This document shows positions 52,638-62,444 of a stretch of 64,000 bases of DNA, one piece after another. Numbering within the stretch: position 1 is the first letter of the stretch; every line of letters begins with the position of its first letter. Both the position numbers and the translations under genes were made by a program. The notes beneath the pieces were generated by a model. That model saw only the letters and a program-made list of their open reading frames with translations. It had not been told where the DNA came from and made no database searches. This DNA comes from Pseudoscardovia radai. GTDB taxonomy: Bacteria > Actinomycetota > Actinomycetes > Actinomycetales > Bifidobacteriaceae. Location of the stretch: contig NZ_MWWR01000003.1 in NCBI RefSeq assembly GCF_002259605.1, positions 1-64,000 of the forward strand, in the 5' to 3' direction.

Positions 52638-53609
52638 ATGGCTGAAGACGAAACGACTGATGAGGCGACCGGCATGAGTGTCGGACGGGACGCTGCGGAT
52701 GAGGATGCCAAGGGGAGCGCCGCCGGAGAGGGGCTCGTCGAGGAAGAAGCCGTCGGGGAAGGTGCCGCTGGGGATGCCGCCGGGGAGGGTGCGGTAGCCG
52801 ATGCGGGAACTTCCGGGGCGGATGATTCCGAGACGGGTGTTGCTGACGAGGGGGTTTCCCAGACAGACGATGCCGCCGGAACCGGTTCCGATACGAATGT
52901 CGTCGAGGATTCGGCCGTGGAGGATGCAGACACCGTGCATGACGCAGGCAACGCCGGGGACTCCGGGGGGGCGGCCGTGAACGCCGACTCGGGCTTCGAC
53001 GAGAGCAAGGCGACGCTCAACGAGATGTACGACCATCTTCGTCACTCGACCGACACCGCCGAGCTCGACGCATTCGCCATGCGCCCGTTGCCCGATCCCA
53101 AGGATGCCGCCGCGTTCTCGAGAGCGACGGCACTTCTCGAGGCGGTCGCCGGCAACCTGCATACCTCGGTCGAGAAGCGCATCTACCTCGCGGAAAGCAT
53201 GCGCTTTCCGAATATCCTCGTCAAGCTGTCCAGCGATCCGGACGAAACCGTCCGTGCCGCGGTCGCCGCGAACACGGATGACAAGAACTGGCTCGTCGGA
53301 CTGCTGACGAAGGATCCCGATGTGTCGGTCCGCGAATCGGCACTCAAGAACAAACAGACATCCTGGAAAATGCGAATGGAAGGAGCGGAAGATCCGCAGA
53401 TCGGTCCGGAAACCCTGGACTTCCTGGCCCAGATGGGACTCGAGGAGGATTTCAAGGGACCGGCTGTGCTCGCGGCCATGGTGCGTCGTGCGGTGGCGTT
53501 GAACCCCAACGCTTCCGAAGACACCCTGCACCGGCTCGCACAGGACTCCGTGCCCGACGTGCGCCACGCGGCGGAGCAGCATCTTTCGGAGCAGCATCTT
53601 TTGCAGTGA
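52638..53609 (+). CDS. LRV/HEAT-like repeat protein with acidic N-terminus
   Basis: ATG 52638 lies 6 nt after TATTCT, giving 323 residues. Residues 1 to about 125 are acidic, Gly/Ala-rich and disordered. The rest contains leucine-rich-variant-like helical repeats (LSSDPDETVRAAVAAN, LLTKDPDVSVRESALKN, AQDSVPDVRHAAEQHL). These are scaffold-type repeats; no enzymatic motif is seen. A related segment ends the FHA protein at 31.4 kb. The function is unknown. Confidence 0.78.
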   Translation: MAEDETTDEATGMSVGRDAADEDAKGSAAGEGLVEEEAVGEGAAGDAAGEGAVADAGTSGADDSETGVADEGVSQTDDAAGTGSDTNVVEDSAVEDADTVHDAGNAGDSGGAAVNADSGFDESKATLNEMYDHLRHSTDTAELDAFAMRPLPDPKDAAAFSRATALLEAVAGNLHTSVEKRIYLAESMRFPNILVKLSSDPDETVRAAVAANTDDKNWLVGLLTKDPDVSVRESALKNKQTSWKMRMEGAEDPQIGPETLDFLAQMGLEEDFKGPAVLAAMVRRAVALNPNASEDTLHRLAQDSVPDVRHAAEQHLSEQHLLQ

Positions 53610-54097
53610 CCTGTTCCGTCTGAATCTGTTCCGTCTGGCCTCGGCTGCAGACGAAGCCGGCGTGGGCGTCCCCCGGGCGGGCGATCTGCGCAAACACATG
53701 ACGGAGCATGACAGAAACATAACGGAACAGATACTTGACGGAACATGGCAAACGCATGGCGGAGTCATGCAGGAACATGACGAACGGCCATATCTTTGAC
53801 GGCTGTATGACCAATGGCTGTCTGACCAACATCCGTATGACCAACGGTTATTTGACCGACAAGGCATACCAGCCGGAGCCTGCCCCGTGCATTCCATGCG
53901 CGGCCCCTCCCCGGGTTCCGGCACTTTGCCATGCCCGTTGACGTTGGCGCGTCGTGGGGTTCCGGTAAGACGCGAGAGCCCGTCGCGTCACCGAACCGCT
54001 GCATGATGGACGGCATCGTGATTCTTTTACGGAAATTTTCGGCCGATTTTCCCCGACGCGCGTGGTTTGCGGCGTTCTTTGCTCTAGTCTTGTAGGC
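53610..54097. other. Intergenic region upstream of malQ
   Basis: It is dominated by degenerate 15-bp repeats (about 53697-53860, clearest from 53771). Chance frames there encode pentapeptide periodicities, which I treat as by-products of the 15-bp period. A TAGTCT box (54085-54090) lies 7 nt before malQ. Confidence 0.5.
53771..53860. repeat. 15-bp direct-repeat array
   Basis: Six abutting 15-bp units, for example GGCTGTATGACCAAT, GGCTGTCTGACCAAC and GGTTATTTGACCGAC. The core TGACCAAC is best conserved. Looser ATGAC/TTGACGG units extend upstream to about 53697. Confidence 0.75.
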
Positions 54098-56293
54098 ATG
54101 AGCAAAAAACAAGATTCGGAAAGCGAAGAGCGTCTTGCCCGGCCGCTCATTCGACTTGCAAAGGCACATGGCGTCGCCACGTCCTACAACGGGCAGCAGG
54201 GTGAGTTCGTCGAGATTTCCGACGACGTTCTGATCAAGATCCTCAAGGCGCTTGACGTTGATGCCAGCACCGATGAGAAGGCCAAGAAGGCCCTGGGCGA
54301 TCTCGAGGATGAGAAGCACGCCCGTCTCGTGGAACCGACCGTCCTCCATGTGGAGGGTCAGGAATCCCGCGTTCTCGTCAACCATGGTCCGCTGGACGTC
54401 CCGTCCGCCACCATCACCCTCGAGGACGGCACCGAGTACCAGGGCGTCATCACGTCCGAGCCCGGTGACGGATCCCCGGCGTATCCGCTGAACGGCGATC
54501 TGGTCGTCAACTCGGCCCTTGTCATTCCCGCAGACCTTCCGCTCGGCTACCACACGCTGCACGTCTCCGCGGGCAAGCGCACGGCCGACGCCACCCTCAT
54601 CAGCGCACCGAAGCGCGTCAACCTCATCAAGGATCTTCAGAACGGCCAGCTCTGGGGCTGGATGGCGCAGCTTTACTCGATCCGTTCGAAGGAATCGTGG
54701 GGCGTGGGTGACTTCTACGACCTCGGCAACTTGCTTGCCGGAGCCAAGGAGAAAACCGGCGCCGACTTCATCCTCATCAACCCGGTGCACGCCGCGGAGC
54801 CCGTCGCCCCGCTGACGCCGTCTCCGTACCTGCCGATCTCCCGCCGTTTCATCAACTTCTCGTATATCCGTCCGGAAGCCGTTCCGGAATACGAGCGTCT
54901 GGACGACGAGGCCAAGGCCGAGATCGCCAAGCTGCATGAGAGCGTCGCCGTGAACAACACCGATCCGGACTTCGTCGACCGCGACGCCATGTGGAAGGCC
55001 AAGGTCCCCGCGCTGTGGCTTATCTTCAAGGCCGGTCGTTCCCTCGACCGCCAGGCCGTTTTCGACAAGTACGTCGAAGAGGCCGGCGGCGACCTCGAGG
55101 CATACGCCACCTGGTGCCTGTGCTATGACAAGTGGGGCGCCCCGGAGGATGACCCCGAGTCGTGGGAGAACCGCCTCACCAAGGACTCCAAGGAAGTCAA
55201 GGACCTGCGCAAGCAGTACCCCGATACCCTCGAGTTCTACAAGTGGCTCGAGTGGATCGCCGACGAGCAGCTGACCGCAGCCCAGAAGAAGGCGCAGGAA
55301 GCCGGTATGAAGATCGGCCTCATGGCCGATATGGCCGTCGGCGTGCACCCGCAGGGCGCCGAGGTCTGGTGGAACCCGCAGCGCTTCGCCAAGGGCGCGA
55401 CCGTCGGTGCCCCGCCGGACTTCTTCAACCAGCAGGGCCAGAACTGGAGCCAGCCTCCGCTGAACCCGATCGACCTCGCCAACACCGGCTACCAGACGTA
55501 CCGTGACATGGTCCACGGCATGTTCCAGAAGGCCGGCGCCGTGCGCATCGACCACGTTCTCGGCCTGTTCCGCCTGTGGTGGATCCCCGAAGGCAACACC
55601 GCCAAGGACGCCACCTACGTCTACTACGATTCCGCCATCATGCTCGGCATCCTCGCGCTCGAGGCCTACCGCGCCAACGGCGTCGTCGTGGGCGAGGACC
55701 TCGGCGTGGTGCCGGACTACGTGGCCGACTCCCTCAAGTCACACGGCCTCATGGGCTGCGTCATCGAGTGGTACGCGCAGGACGAGGACGGTTTCGTGCC
55801 GCCGAAGAAGTGGCGCGAGTACGCGCTCGCCTCTGTGACGACGCACGATATGCCGCCGACTGCCGGCTACCTCAACTACGAGCAGGTCAAGATCCGCCAG
55901 GAGCTCGGTCTGCTGACCACCTCCGTCGAGGAGTTCCAGGCCTCGGCCGAGGAGGAGCACAACGGTCTGCTCGACATGCTCGAGAACAACGGGTACATGC
56001 CCGCCGAATGGCGCAAGGACGAGGCCTCCCACGAGCAGGACATCATCGAGGCCATGCACGTTGCCCTGTGCGATGCCCCGAGCAAGCTGCTCGCGGCTGC
56101 AATCGTGGACGGCGTCGGCGAACGTCGTGCGCAGAACCAGCCGGGTACCAACAACGAGTATCCCAACTGGCGCGTTCCGCTGGCCGATGGCAAGAAGAAC
56201 CCGATTCTGCTCGACGACCTCTTCGACAACGAGCGTCTGCTGTCGCTGTCCAAGGTCATGAACGAGAGCCTTGCCAAGAAGTATGGTCGCTGA
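54098..56293 (+). CDS. malQ: 4-alpha-glucanotransferase (amylomaltase, GH77)
   Basis: MalQ transfers alpha-1,4-glucan chains between maltodextrins. The 731-residue protein is the long actinobacterial form with an N-terminal Ig-like part. The GH77 catalytic residues are visible: nucleophile D485 in VRIDHVLGLF, acid/base E533 in VVVGEDLGVV, and a third Asp in TTHDMPPTAGY. Other family segments are PSPYLPISRRFIN, MADMAVGVHPQGAE and APPDFFN. ATG 54098 lies 7 nt after TAGTCT with no Shine-Dalgarno. It is monocistronic and ends at a perfect terminator. Confidence 0.96.
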   Translation: MSKKQDSESEERLARPLIRLAKAHGVATSYNGQQGEFVEISDDVLIKILKALDVDASTDEKAKKALGDLEDEKHARLVEPTVLHVEGQESRVLVNHGPLDVPSATITLEDGTEYQGVITSEPGDGSPAYPLNGDLVVNSALVIPADLPLGYHTLHVSAGKRTADATLISAPKRVNLIKDLQNGQLWGWMAQLYSIRSKESWGVGDFYDLGNLLAGAKEKTGADFILINPVHAAEPVAPLTPSPYLPISRRFINFSYIRPEAVPEYERLDDEAKAEIAKLHESVAVNNTDPDFVDRDAMWKAKVPALWLIFKAGRSLDRQAVFDKYVEEAGGDLEAYATWCLCYDKWGAPEDDPESWENRLTKDSKEVKDLRKQYPDTLEFYKWLEWIADEQLTAAQKKAQEAGMKIGLMADMAVGVHPQGAEVWWNPQRFAKGATVGAPPDFFNQQGQNWSQPPLNPIDLANTGYQTYRDMVHGMFQKAGAVRIDHVLGLFRLWWIPEGNTAKDATYVYYDSAIMLGILALEAYRANGVVVGEDLGVVPDYVADSLKSHGLMGCVIEWYAQDEDGFVPPKKWREYALASVTTHDMPPTAGYLNYEQVKIRQELGLLTTSVEEFQASAEEEHNGLLDMLENNGYMPAEWRKDEASHEQDIIEAMHVALCDAPSKLLAAAIVDGVGERRAQNQPGTNNEYPNWRVPLADGKKNPILLDDLFDNERLLSLSKVMNESLAKKYGR

Positions 56294-56374
56294 GTCCGAG
56301 TGCTGACCGAGTGCCGACCGGGCGCTGATTGAGCGCTGGCCGGTCTGAACGCTCGCTACAGCGAACGGCATCCC

Positions 56375-56404
56375 AAGGGCGCCGGGATTATCCCGGCGCC
56401 CTTT
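56375..56404 (+). terminator. Rho-independent terminator of malQ
   Basis: A perfect 13-bp stem AAGGGCGCCGGGA / TCCCGGCGCCCTT with loop TTA and a following CTTT. Confidence 0.92.
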
Positions 56405-56428
56405 CGTATGTCGCTGTCCCCGTGGGGC

Positions 56429-56477
56429 GTGAATCCACGCTGTGAATCCACGCTGTGAATCCGCGCTGCGAACCCCG
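56429..56477. repeat. 13-bp tandem repeat, about 3.7 copies
   Basis: GTGAATCCACGCT at 56429 and 56442 (identical), then GTGAATCCGCGCT at 56455 and a degenerate fourth. Confidence 0.85.
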
Positions 56478-56577
56478 CGGATGGTGCTTGATATGACGGC
56501 CTGGCTTTGACGCGGTGCGACGCCATGTGCAATCGAGATGCCATGCGCGGACGCCTCCCGTCGTCGCGGAAAAGCCG

Positions 56578-56587
56578 CGACACGCCG
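56578..56587 (+). promoter_or_regulatory. CGACACGCCG site upstream of the rplM promoter
   Basis: A perfect copy, 25 bp before the rplM -35 box. Confidence 0.45.
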
Positions 56588-56612
56588 AACCGGATTGCAA
56601 CGACGCGGAGGT

Positions 56613-56641
56613 TTGAAATATCGGGGATGTCCCCTTATAAT
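56613..56641 (+). promoter_or_regulatory. rplM-rpsI promoter
   Basis: TTGAAA (56613-56618) and a perfect TATAAT (56636-56641) are 17 bp apart, a near-ideal housekeeping promoter. Confidence 0.85.
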
Positions 56642-56774
56642 GGGCGACTGTTGTGTCTTCCAAGGGTCCGGAAAGCGCTGTCCCACTCGCATCGGACTTT
56701 CAGGGAGCCCACGGAAATCAAGAACGTTATTAACCACTGACGTTCGAAACACAATGACAAGAAAAGGTTGAACA

Positions 56775-57224
56775 GTGAAGACTTTCACTCCTAAGCCGGC
56801 AGACCTCAGCCACGAATGGTACGTCATCGACGCCACCGACGTGGTGCTCGGTCGCCTCGCATCCCAGACGGCTAACCTGCTTCGTGGCAAGAACAAGCCG
56901 TCCTTCGCGCCGTACGCCGATCAGGGCAACAACGTCATCATCATCAATGCTGACAAGATCGCCCTCTCCGGCAAGAAGCTCGCGAAGAACCTTTACCAGC
57001 ACTCCGGCTTCCCGGGTGGCCTGCGCGCCGATAGCTACGCCGAGCTCCTCAAGAAGGACCCGGCCCGCATCATCCGCACCGCCGTCAAGGGCATGCTTCC
57101 GAAGAACCGCCTGGCCAAGGTGCAGCTCAACCGCCTGTACATCTACACCGGTTCCGAGCACCCGCACGCTGGCCAGCAGCCGACTGTGTTCGAGATCAAG
57201 CAGATCTCTCAGCAGGCTAAGTAA
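56775..57224 (+). CDS. rplM: Ribosomal protein L13
   Basis: L13 is an early-assembly large-subunit protein. The start is GTG 56775 with AAAAGGTTG as a modest Shine-Dalgarno. The 149-residue product keeps [26 protein letters not shown] and [12 protein letters not shown]. It forms the conserved rplM-rpsI operon with the next gene (26-nt gap). Confidence 0.98.
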   Translation: MKTFTPKPADLSHEWYVIDATDVVLGRLASQTANLLRGKNKPSFAPYADQGNNVIIINADKIALSGKKLAKNLYQHSGFPGGLRADSYAELLKKDPARIIRTAVKGMLPKNRLAKVQLNRLYIYTGSEHPHAGQQPTVFEIKQISQQAK

Positions 57225-57250
57225 CCGAGACCGAAAGGAGATCCACGATA

Positions 57251-57742
57251 ATGGCTGACAACAACCAGAACTCCGCGGTCCAGGAGACCGAGGAAGAGCT
57301 CACTTCGTACACCACCGAGACCAACGCTGGCGCCGGCACCGGTACCTCCGTGATCGCTCCGGGCTATGGCACCGGCCGCCGCAAGGAGGCTGTCGCCCGC
57401 GTCCGCCTCGTGCCGGGTTCCGGCAAGTGGAAGATCAACGGCCGCACGCTCGAGGAGTACTTCCCGAGCCGCCTGCAGCAGCGCGAGGTCAACTCTCCGA
57501 TCGTTCTGCTCAAGCTCGAGAACAAGTTCGACGTCATCGTCCTCGTTGACGGCGGCGGCGTGACCGGCCAGGCCGGCGCCATCCGCCTCGGCGTGGCTCG
57601 CGCGCTGAACGCGATCGACCGCGATTCCAACCGTGCCGCCCTGAAGAAGGCTGGCTTCCTGACCCGCGACTCCCGTGTCGTCGAGCGCAAGAAGGCTGGT
57701 CTGCACAAGGCTCGCAAGGCTCCGCAGTACTCGAAGCGTTAA
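57251..57742 (+). CDS. rpsI: Ribosomal protein S9
   Basis: S9 reaches the P-site with its C-terminal tail; here the final residues are PQYSKR, the tRNA-contacting end. The 163-residue form has about 35 extra N-terminal residues, as in other actinobacteria, then [17 protein letters not shown] and the [19 protein letters not shown] segment. AAAGGAG lies upstream of ATG 57251. A strong terminator follows. Confidence 0.98.
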   Translation: MADNNQNSAVQETEEELTSYTTETNAGAGTGTSVIAPGYGTGRRKEAVARVRLVPGSGKWKINGRTLEEYFPSRLQQREVNSPIVLLKLENKFDVIVLVDGGGVTGQAGAIRLGVARALNAIDRDSNRAALKKAGFLTRDSRVVERKKAGLHKARKAPQYSKR

Positions 57743-57754
57743 ATCGTTTCCTTC

Positions 57755-57788
57755 AACGCCCCGGTTCGCCGGGGCGTTTTTGTTTTTT
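57755..57788 (+). terminator. Rho-independent terminator of rplM-rpsI
   Basis: A perfect 10-bp stem AACGCCCCGG / CCGGGGCGTT with loop TTCG and a long T-run. Confidence 0.95.
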
Positions 57789-57992
57789 TTCCCCCTCACC
57801 TCCGCCAGCAAGACACGCCGACCCTACTCACCGAAACACGAAGCCCCACGCGATCCGAGGGCGTTGCGACACCGCGAATCGCGCAAACTCGCCATTGCGA
57901 AATCTGTGGCGGGCGGTGGCCGTCGGACACGAAATCCCTCATATGGTGGGAGCATCGTGCGAGTTTGTGAAACATGCCGGTCCTACATTAAA

Positions 57993-58010
57993 GTGTGAGT
58001 TGGCTCACAA
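57993..58010 (+). promoter_or_regulatory. Rex-type operator upstream of adhE
   Basis: GTGTGAGTTGGCTCACAA matches the Rex half-site layout TTGTGA-N6-TCACAA with one mismatch. It follows a possible -10 box TACATT (57984-57989). Rex senses the NADH/NAD ratio and commonly controls adhE. Confidence 0.75.
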
Positions 58011-58093
58011 CAATTGTGCGCCCCCGACCGTGCCGACGCGGATCGAAGCCGCCCCCGCACGGTGACGGGGAGCCTTGTGTTCAAGGAGGATCC

Positions 58094-60850
58094 GTGGCAG
58101 AAAAAGCAACGGCAGACAAAACCCAGCAACCCCAGGTCGACAAGGAGGCCGAGGCCAAGGCCAAGGAGGCTGCGGCCCAGAAGGAAGTCGACGAGCTTGT
58201 CTCCAAGGCCCAGGTTGCGCTCAAGGAGTACGAGAAGTTCGACCAGGAGACCATCGACCGCATCGTCGGCAAGGCTTCGCTCGCGGCCCTGAACAAGCAC
58301 CTTGAGCTGGCCAAGCTTGCCGTGGACGAAACGCATCGCGGCCTCGTGGAAGACAAGGCGACGAAGAACATCTTCGCCTGCGAGCACGTGACGCATTATA
58401 TGGCGGGCCAGCGCACGGTCGGTATCATCAACGAGAACGACGTGGACGGCATCATCGAGATCGCCGAGCCGGTGGGCGTCGTCGCAGGCGTCACGCCGGT
58501 CACGAACCCGACGTCGACGGCCATCTTCAAGTCGCTCCTGGCCATCAAGACCCGCTGTCCGATCGTTTTCGGCTTCCACCCGTTCGCGCAGAAGTCGTCG
58601 GTCGCCGCGGCCAAGATCGTTCGCGACGCGGCCATTAAGGCCGGCGCGCCGGAGAACTGCATCCAGTGGATCGAGCACCCGAGCATCCAGGCCACACAGG
58701 CCCTGATGAAGCACCCGGGCGTCGCCACCATCCTCGCCACCGGCGGCCCGGGCATGGTCCAGGCGGCCTACACCTCCGGTAAGCCCGCCCTCGGCGTGGG
58801 CCCCGGCAATGCCCCCGCGTATGTGGACTCCGACGTGGACGTCAAGCGCGCCGTCAACGACCTCGTGCTCTCCAAGCACTTCGACTACGGCATGATCTGC
58901 GCCACCGAGAACGCGATCATCATCCACAAGGACGTCTACGACCAGACCATCGACGAGCTCAAGCGCCGCAAGGTCTATTTCGTGAACGCCGACGAGAAGG
59001 CCAAGCTCGAGAAGTACATGTTCGGTGTCCAGGCCTTCGCTCCGGAAGGCAGCCCCGCGCCGAGGCTCAACAGCGTGGTGCCGGGCAAGTCCCCGCAGTT
59101 CATCGCCAAGGAGGCCGGCTTCGAGGTTCCCGAGGATTGCACGATGATCGCCGCAGTGTGCTCCGAGGTGAGCGAGCGCGAGCCGCTGACCCTCGAGAAG
59201 CTGTGCCCGGTCCAGGCCATCCTCAAGGCCGAGGACAAGGAGGACGGCTTCGAGAAGTGCGAGCGCATGCTGATCCACGGCGCCGGTCACACCGCCGCCA
59301 TCCACACGAACAACGAGGATCTGGTGCGCGAATACGGCATGCGCATGAAGGCGTGCCGCATCATCTGGAACTCCCCGTCGTCGCTCGGCGGCATCGGCGA
59401 CATCTACAACGCCATCGCCCCGTCGCTGACGCTGGGCTGCGGCTCCTACGGCGGCAACTCCGTTTCCGGCAACGTCCAGGCGGTTAACCTCATCAATATC
59501 AAGCGCGTCGCTCGGAGGAACAATAACATGCAGTGGTTCAAGATCCCGCCCAAGACCTACTTCGAGCCGAACGCCATCCGGTACCTGCGCGATATGGTCG
59601 GCGTGAACCGCGTCGTGTTCGTGTGCGACAAGGTCATGATCCAGCTCGGCGTGGTCGAGAAGTGCATCGACCAGCTGCGCCATCGCATGAACCACGTCGA
59701 GTACCGCATCATCGACTACGTGGAGCCGGAGCCGAGCGTGGAGACCGTCCAGCGCGGCGCCGCCATGATGCGCGACGAGTTCCAGCCCGACACGATCATC
59801 GCCGTCGGCGGCGGCTCCGCCATGGACGCTTCGAAGATCATGTGGCTGCTCTACGAGCATCCGGAGGTCTCCTTCGACGATGTGAAGGAGAAGTACTTCG
59901 ACATCCGCAAGCGCGTGTTCCGTCTGCCGGAGCTCGGCCACAAGGCCAAGCTCGTGTGCATCCCGACCTCGTCGGGCACCGGCTCCGAAGTCACGCCGTT
60001 CGCCGTGATCACCGACCACAAGACCGGCTTCAAGTACCCGATCACCGATTACGCGCTGACCCCGTCCGTGGCCGTCGTGGATCCGGTGCTCGCGCGCACC
60101 CAGCCGCGCCGCCTCGCCTGCGACTCCGGCATGGACGCCCTGACGCACGCCATCGAGGCCTACACCTCCGTGTATGCCAACGATTTCACCGACGCCATGG
60201 CCCTGCACGCCATCGACCTCATCTGGCACAACCTCGACGATTCCGTCAACAAGAAGGACGTCATGGCCCAGGAGAAGATGCATAACGCGGCGACGATGGC
60301 CGGCATGGCCTTCGGCTCGGCCTTCCTCGGAATGTGCCACGCGATGGCGCATACGATCGGCGCGCTGTGCCATGTGGTTCACGGCCACACGAACGCCATC
60401 CTGCTGCCGTATGTGATCCGCTACAACGGACAGGTGCCGGAGGAGCCGACGAGCTGGCCGAAGTACAACAAGTACATCGCGCCGGAGCGTTTCCAGAGCA
60501 TCTGCAAGCTGCTCGACATCCCGACCACCTCTCCGGAGGACGGCGTCGAGAAGCTCGCCAGTGCCATCGAGGACTACCGCGACAACAAGCTCGGCATGGA
60601 CGCCTCCTTCAAGGCGTGCGGCGTGGACGAGGAGTACTTCTGGTCCATCCTCGACCGCATTGGCATGCGCGCCTACGAGGACCAGTGCGCGCCGGCCAAC
60701 CCGCGCATCCCGAAGATCGAGGACATGAAGGACATCGCAATCGCCGCGTATTACGGTGTGTCGCAGGCCGAGGGCCATCGCCTGCGCGAGGAGCGCCAGG
60801 GCGAGGCCGCGCTGCACGAGGCCTCGGACTTCGTTCCCGAGGAGAAATAG
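58094..60850 (+). CDS. adhE: Bifunctional acetaldehyde-CoA/alcohol dehydrogenase
   Basis: AdhE reduces acetyl-CoA via acetaldehyde to ethanol and regenerates NAD in anaerobic fermentation; it forms spirosomes. The start is GTG 58094 with AAGGAGG 5 nt upstream, giving 918 residues with a charged, Ala-rich N-terminal extension of about 45 residues. The aldehyde dehydrogenase half (about 60-480) has catalytic C269 in YGMICATENA and GVGPGNAPAYVD. The iron-dependent alcohol dehydrogenase half has GGGSAMDASK and the metal-binding set GMDALTHAIEAY and CHAMAHTIGALCHVVHGHTNA. It is transcribed alone, with a Rex-type operator upstream. Confidence 0.97.
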   Translation: MAEKATADKTQQPQVDKEAEAKAKEAAAQKEVDELVSKAQVALKEYEKFDQETIDRIVGKASLAALNKHLELAKLAVDETHRGLVEDKATKNIFACEHVTHYMAGQRTVGIINENDVDGIIEIAEPVGVVAGVTPVTNPTSTAIFKSLLAIKTRCPIVFGFHPFAQKSSVAAAKIVRDAAIKAGAPENCIQWIEHPSIQATQALMKHPGVATILATGGPGMVQAAYTSGKPALGVGPGNAPAYVDSDVDVKRAVNDLVLSKHFDYGMICATENAIIIHKDVYDQTIDELKRRKVYFVNADEKAKLEKYMFGVQAFAPEGSPAPRLNSVVPGKSPQFIAKEAGFEVPEDCTMIAAVCSEVSEREPLTLEKLCPVQAILKAEDKEDGFEKCERMLIHGAGHTAAIHTNNEDLVREYGMRMKACRIIWNSPSSLGGIGDIYNAIAPSLTLGCGSYGGNSVSGNVQAVNLINIKRVARRNNNMQWFKIPPKTYFEPNAIRYLRDMVGVNRVVFVCDKVMIQLGVVEKCIDQLRHRMNHVEYRIIDYVEPEPSVETVQRGAAMMRDEFQPDTIIAVGGGSAMDASKIMWLLYEHPEVSFDDVKEKYFDIRKRVFRLPELGHKAKLVCIPTSSGTGSEVTPFAVITDHKTGFKYPITDYALTPSVAVVDPVLARTQPRRLACDSGMDALTHAIEAYTSVYANDFTDAMALHAIDLIWHNLDDSVNKKDVMAQEKMHNAATMAGMAFGSAFLGMCHAMAHTIGALCHVVHGHTNAILLPYVIRYNGQVPEEPTSWPKYNKYIAPERFQSICKLLDIPTTSPEDGVEKLASAIEDYRDNKLGMDASFKACGVDEEYFWSILDRIGMRAYEDQCAPANPRIPKIEDMKDIAIAAYYGVSQAEGHRLREERQGEAALHEASDFVPEEK

Positions 60851-61466
60851 CGCAGAGAAGTAGCACGGAGAAATATCGCACAGGGAGCGCATGAATCGCG
60901 CGAACGCGCGGCGGGCGCGGTGCCGGGAGACATCACGATTCCGCAGCCGGACACGCGTGAACGATGGCGCTTAACCTAACGATTGCGCATAACCCGCAGG
61001 GCGGGCGTCGGATACCGGCGCCCGCCTTTGCCATGCTCGTCCCCGTGCCGCCGGCGTTCCGTAGACTCGCTCCCCGTACCGACAGCGTCTCGGCTACTCG
61101 TGGGCATCCCGGCGCCATGCCGAATCGTTCCGGATTTGTCAAATCGGGGACCATATCCACGGGCTCAGCCGACTGTCGCCCGTTCCCGAAAGGGCTTGGA
61201 ACGCAAGGGCTGTGGCGCGACACGCCCGGATTATCCAGAGTCGTCGCCCTATGGTTAAATATACGAGTTGCCTGTTTTACGGCTCGCATAATTCTCTTCT
61301 AAAAAGCGAGCGCAACGTGGCGATATGCCAAGGGTTGCGCACTGATGTGGCTCCGCCATGCGGATGCATCGTGTCTTGCGATGCGCCGTGCCATGGGTGG
61401 GTCCGCCTTGGTGGCGTTGGAACAGGTTTGGAATAGTAACGAACCTTAAGAAAGGGCGGACGGCGA
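60851..61466. other. Intergenic region and S10-operon leader
   Basis: The adhE terminator lies near 61000. A CGACACGCCC variant is at 61218, and CATAAT (61287-61292) is a possible -10 box, with TTGCCT only 13 bp upstream. The 170 nt before rpsJ probably form a structured leader; I could not identify a known r-protein binding site. Confidence 0.5.
61000..61030 (+). terminator. Rho-independent terminator of adhE
   Basis: GGCGGGCGtCGG pairs with CCGGCGCCCGCC around ATA, with a short T-run. Confidence 0.8.
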
Positions 61467-61775
61467 ATGGCGGGACAGAAAATCCGCATCAGGCTTAAGT
61501 CCTATGACCATGAGGTCATCGACCAGTCGGCGAAGACAATCGTCGAGACGGTCACGAACGCGGGCGCAACGGTTGTTGGCCCGGTTCCGCTTCCCACAGA
61601 GAAGAACGTGTTCTGCGTTATTCGTTCTCCTCACAAGTACAAGGATTCCCGCGAGCATTTCGAGATGCGCACGCATAAGCGCCTCATCGACATCGTGGAT
61701 CCCACGCCGAAGGCGGTCGACTCGCTGATGCACCTCGACCTTCCGGCGGAAGTCAACATCGAGATCAAGCTGTAG
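61467..61775 (+). CDS. rpsJ: Ribosomal protein S10
   Basis: The 102-residue first gene of the S10-spc operon. S10 is a small-subunit protein and also a transcription antitermination factor (NusE). [24 protein letters not shown] and [12 protein letters not shown] are present. AAAGGGCGG precedes ATG 61467. Confidence 0.98.
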   Translation: MAGQKIRIRLKSYDHEVIDQSAKTIVETVTNAGATVVGPVPLPTEKNVFCVIRSPHKYKDSREHFEMRTHKRLIDIVDPTPKAVDSLMHLDLPAEVNIEIKL

Positions 61776-61788
61776 GGAGGAGGAAGCC

Positions 61789-62439
61789 ATGGCTAACGAA
61801 AAGAACCGCACCGCTCTGCTGGGCACGAAGCTCGGCATGTCGCAGGTCTGGGACGAGAACGGCTTCTTCGTCCCCGTCACGCTCGTGGACGTCTCCACGA
61901 ACGTCGTCACGGCTGTCAAGACCGACGAGTCCGATGGCTACCAGGCCATCCAGCTCGGCTACGGCGAGATCGATCCCGCCAAGGTCACCAAGCCGCTGGC
62001 CGGCCACTTCAAGAAGGCCGGCGTGACGCCGCGTCGTCACCTCGTCGAGGTGCGCACCGCCGACGCCGCGAACTACACCCCGGGCCAGGAGCTCTCCGCT
62101 GAGCTCTTCGCCGATGGCGCCACGGTCGACGTGACCGGCACCACGAAGGGCAAGGGTTTCGCCGGCACCATCAAGCGCTGGGGCTTCAAGTCCTACCGCC
62201 GTACGCACGGCTCTCACAAGAACGAGCGCCGTCCTGGTTCTGTCGGCGCATGCGCCACGCCGTCCCGCATCCTCAAGGGCAAGCGCATGGCTGGCCGCAT
62301 GGGCCACGCAACCAACACCGTGCTGAACCTCACGGTCGTGTCCTCCGACGCCGAGAACGGCATCCTCGCGATCAAGGGTGCTATCCCCGGTCCGAAGGGC
62401 GGCCTCGTTGTGGTTCGCTCTGCAGTGAAGGGAGCCTGA
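61789..62439 (+). CDS. rplC: Ribosomal protein L3
   Basis: The 216-residue early-assembly protein contains [10 protein letters not shown] near the start and the long internal loop segment [13 protein letters not shown]...[14 protein letters not shown] near the peptidyl-transferase centre. AGGGAGGAGG precedes ATG 61789, 13 nt after rpsJ. Confidence 0.98.
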   Translation: MANEKNRTALLGTKLGMSQVWDENGFFVPVTLVDVSTNVVTAVKTDESDGYQAIQLGYGEIDPAKVTKPLAGHFKKAGVTPRRHLVEVRTADAANYTPGQELSAELFADGATVDVTGTTKGKGFAGTIKRWGFKSYRRTHGSHKNERRPGSVGACATPSRILKGKRMAGRMGHATNTVLNLTVVSSDAENGILAIKGAIPGPKGGLVVVRSAVKGA

Positions 62440-62444
62440 GATAA

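Larger units (their letters stand above)
56294..56774. other. Intergenic region between malQ and rplM
   Basis: It holds the malQ terminator, a 13-bp tandem repeat, a CGACACGCCG site, and the rplM promoter followed by a leader of about 125 nt. No gene is seen. Confidence 0.6.

Noticed and set aside
53735-53941. Small pentapeptide-repeat protein (MTNG/LTNI repeats)
   Set aside because: The repeat is explained by the 15-bp DNA period, there is no Shine-Dalgarno or leaderless box, and the tail is Pro/Ala junk.
57983-60892. 969-codon minus-strand frame opposite adhE
   Set aside because: It is antisense to a well-defined AdhE and has the usual His/Asp/Val-rich shadow composition.
60851-61466. Possible small genes between adhE and rpsJ
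   Set aside because: No start signals or conserved-looking product; the region fits a terminator plus an r-protein leader.
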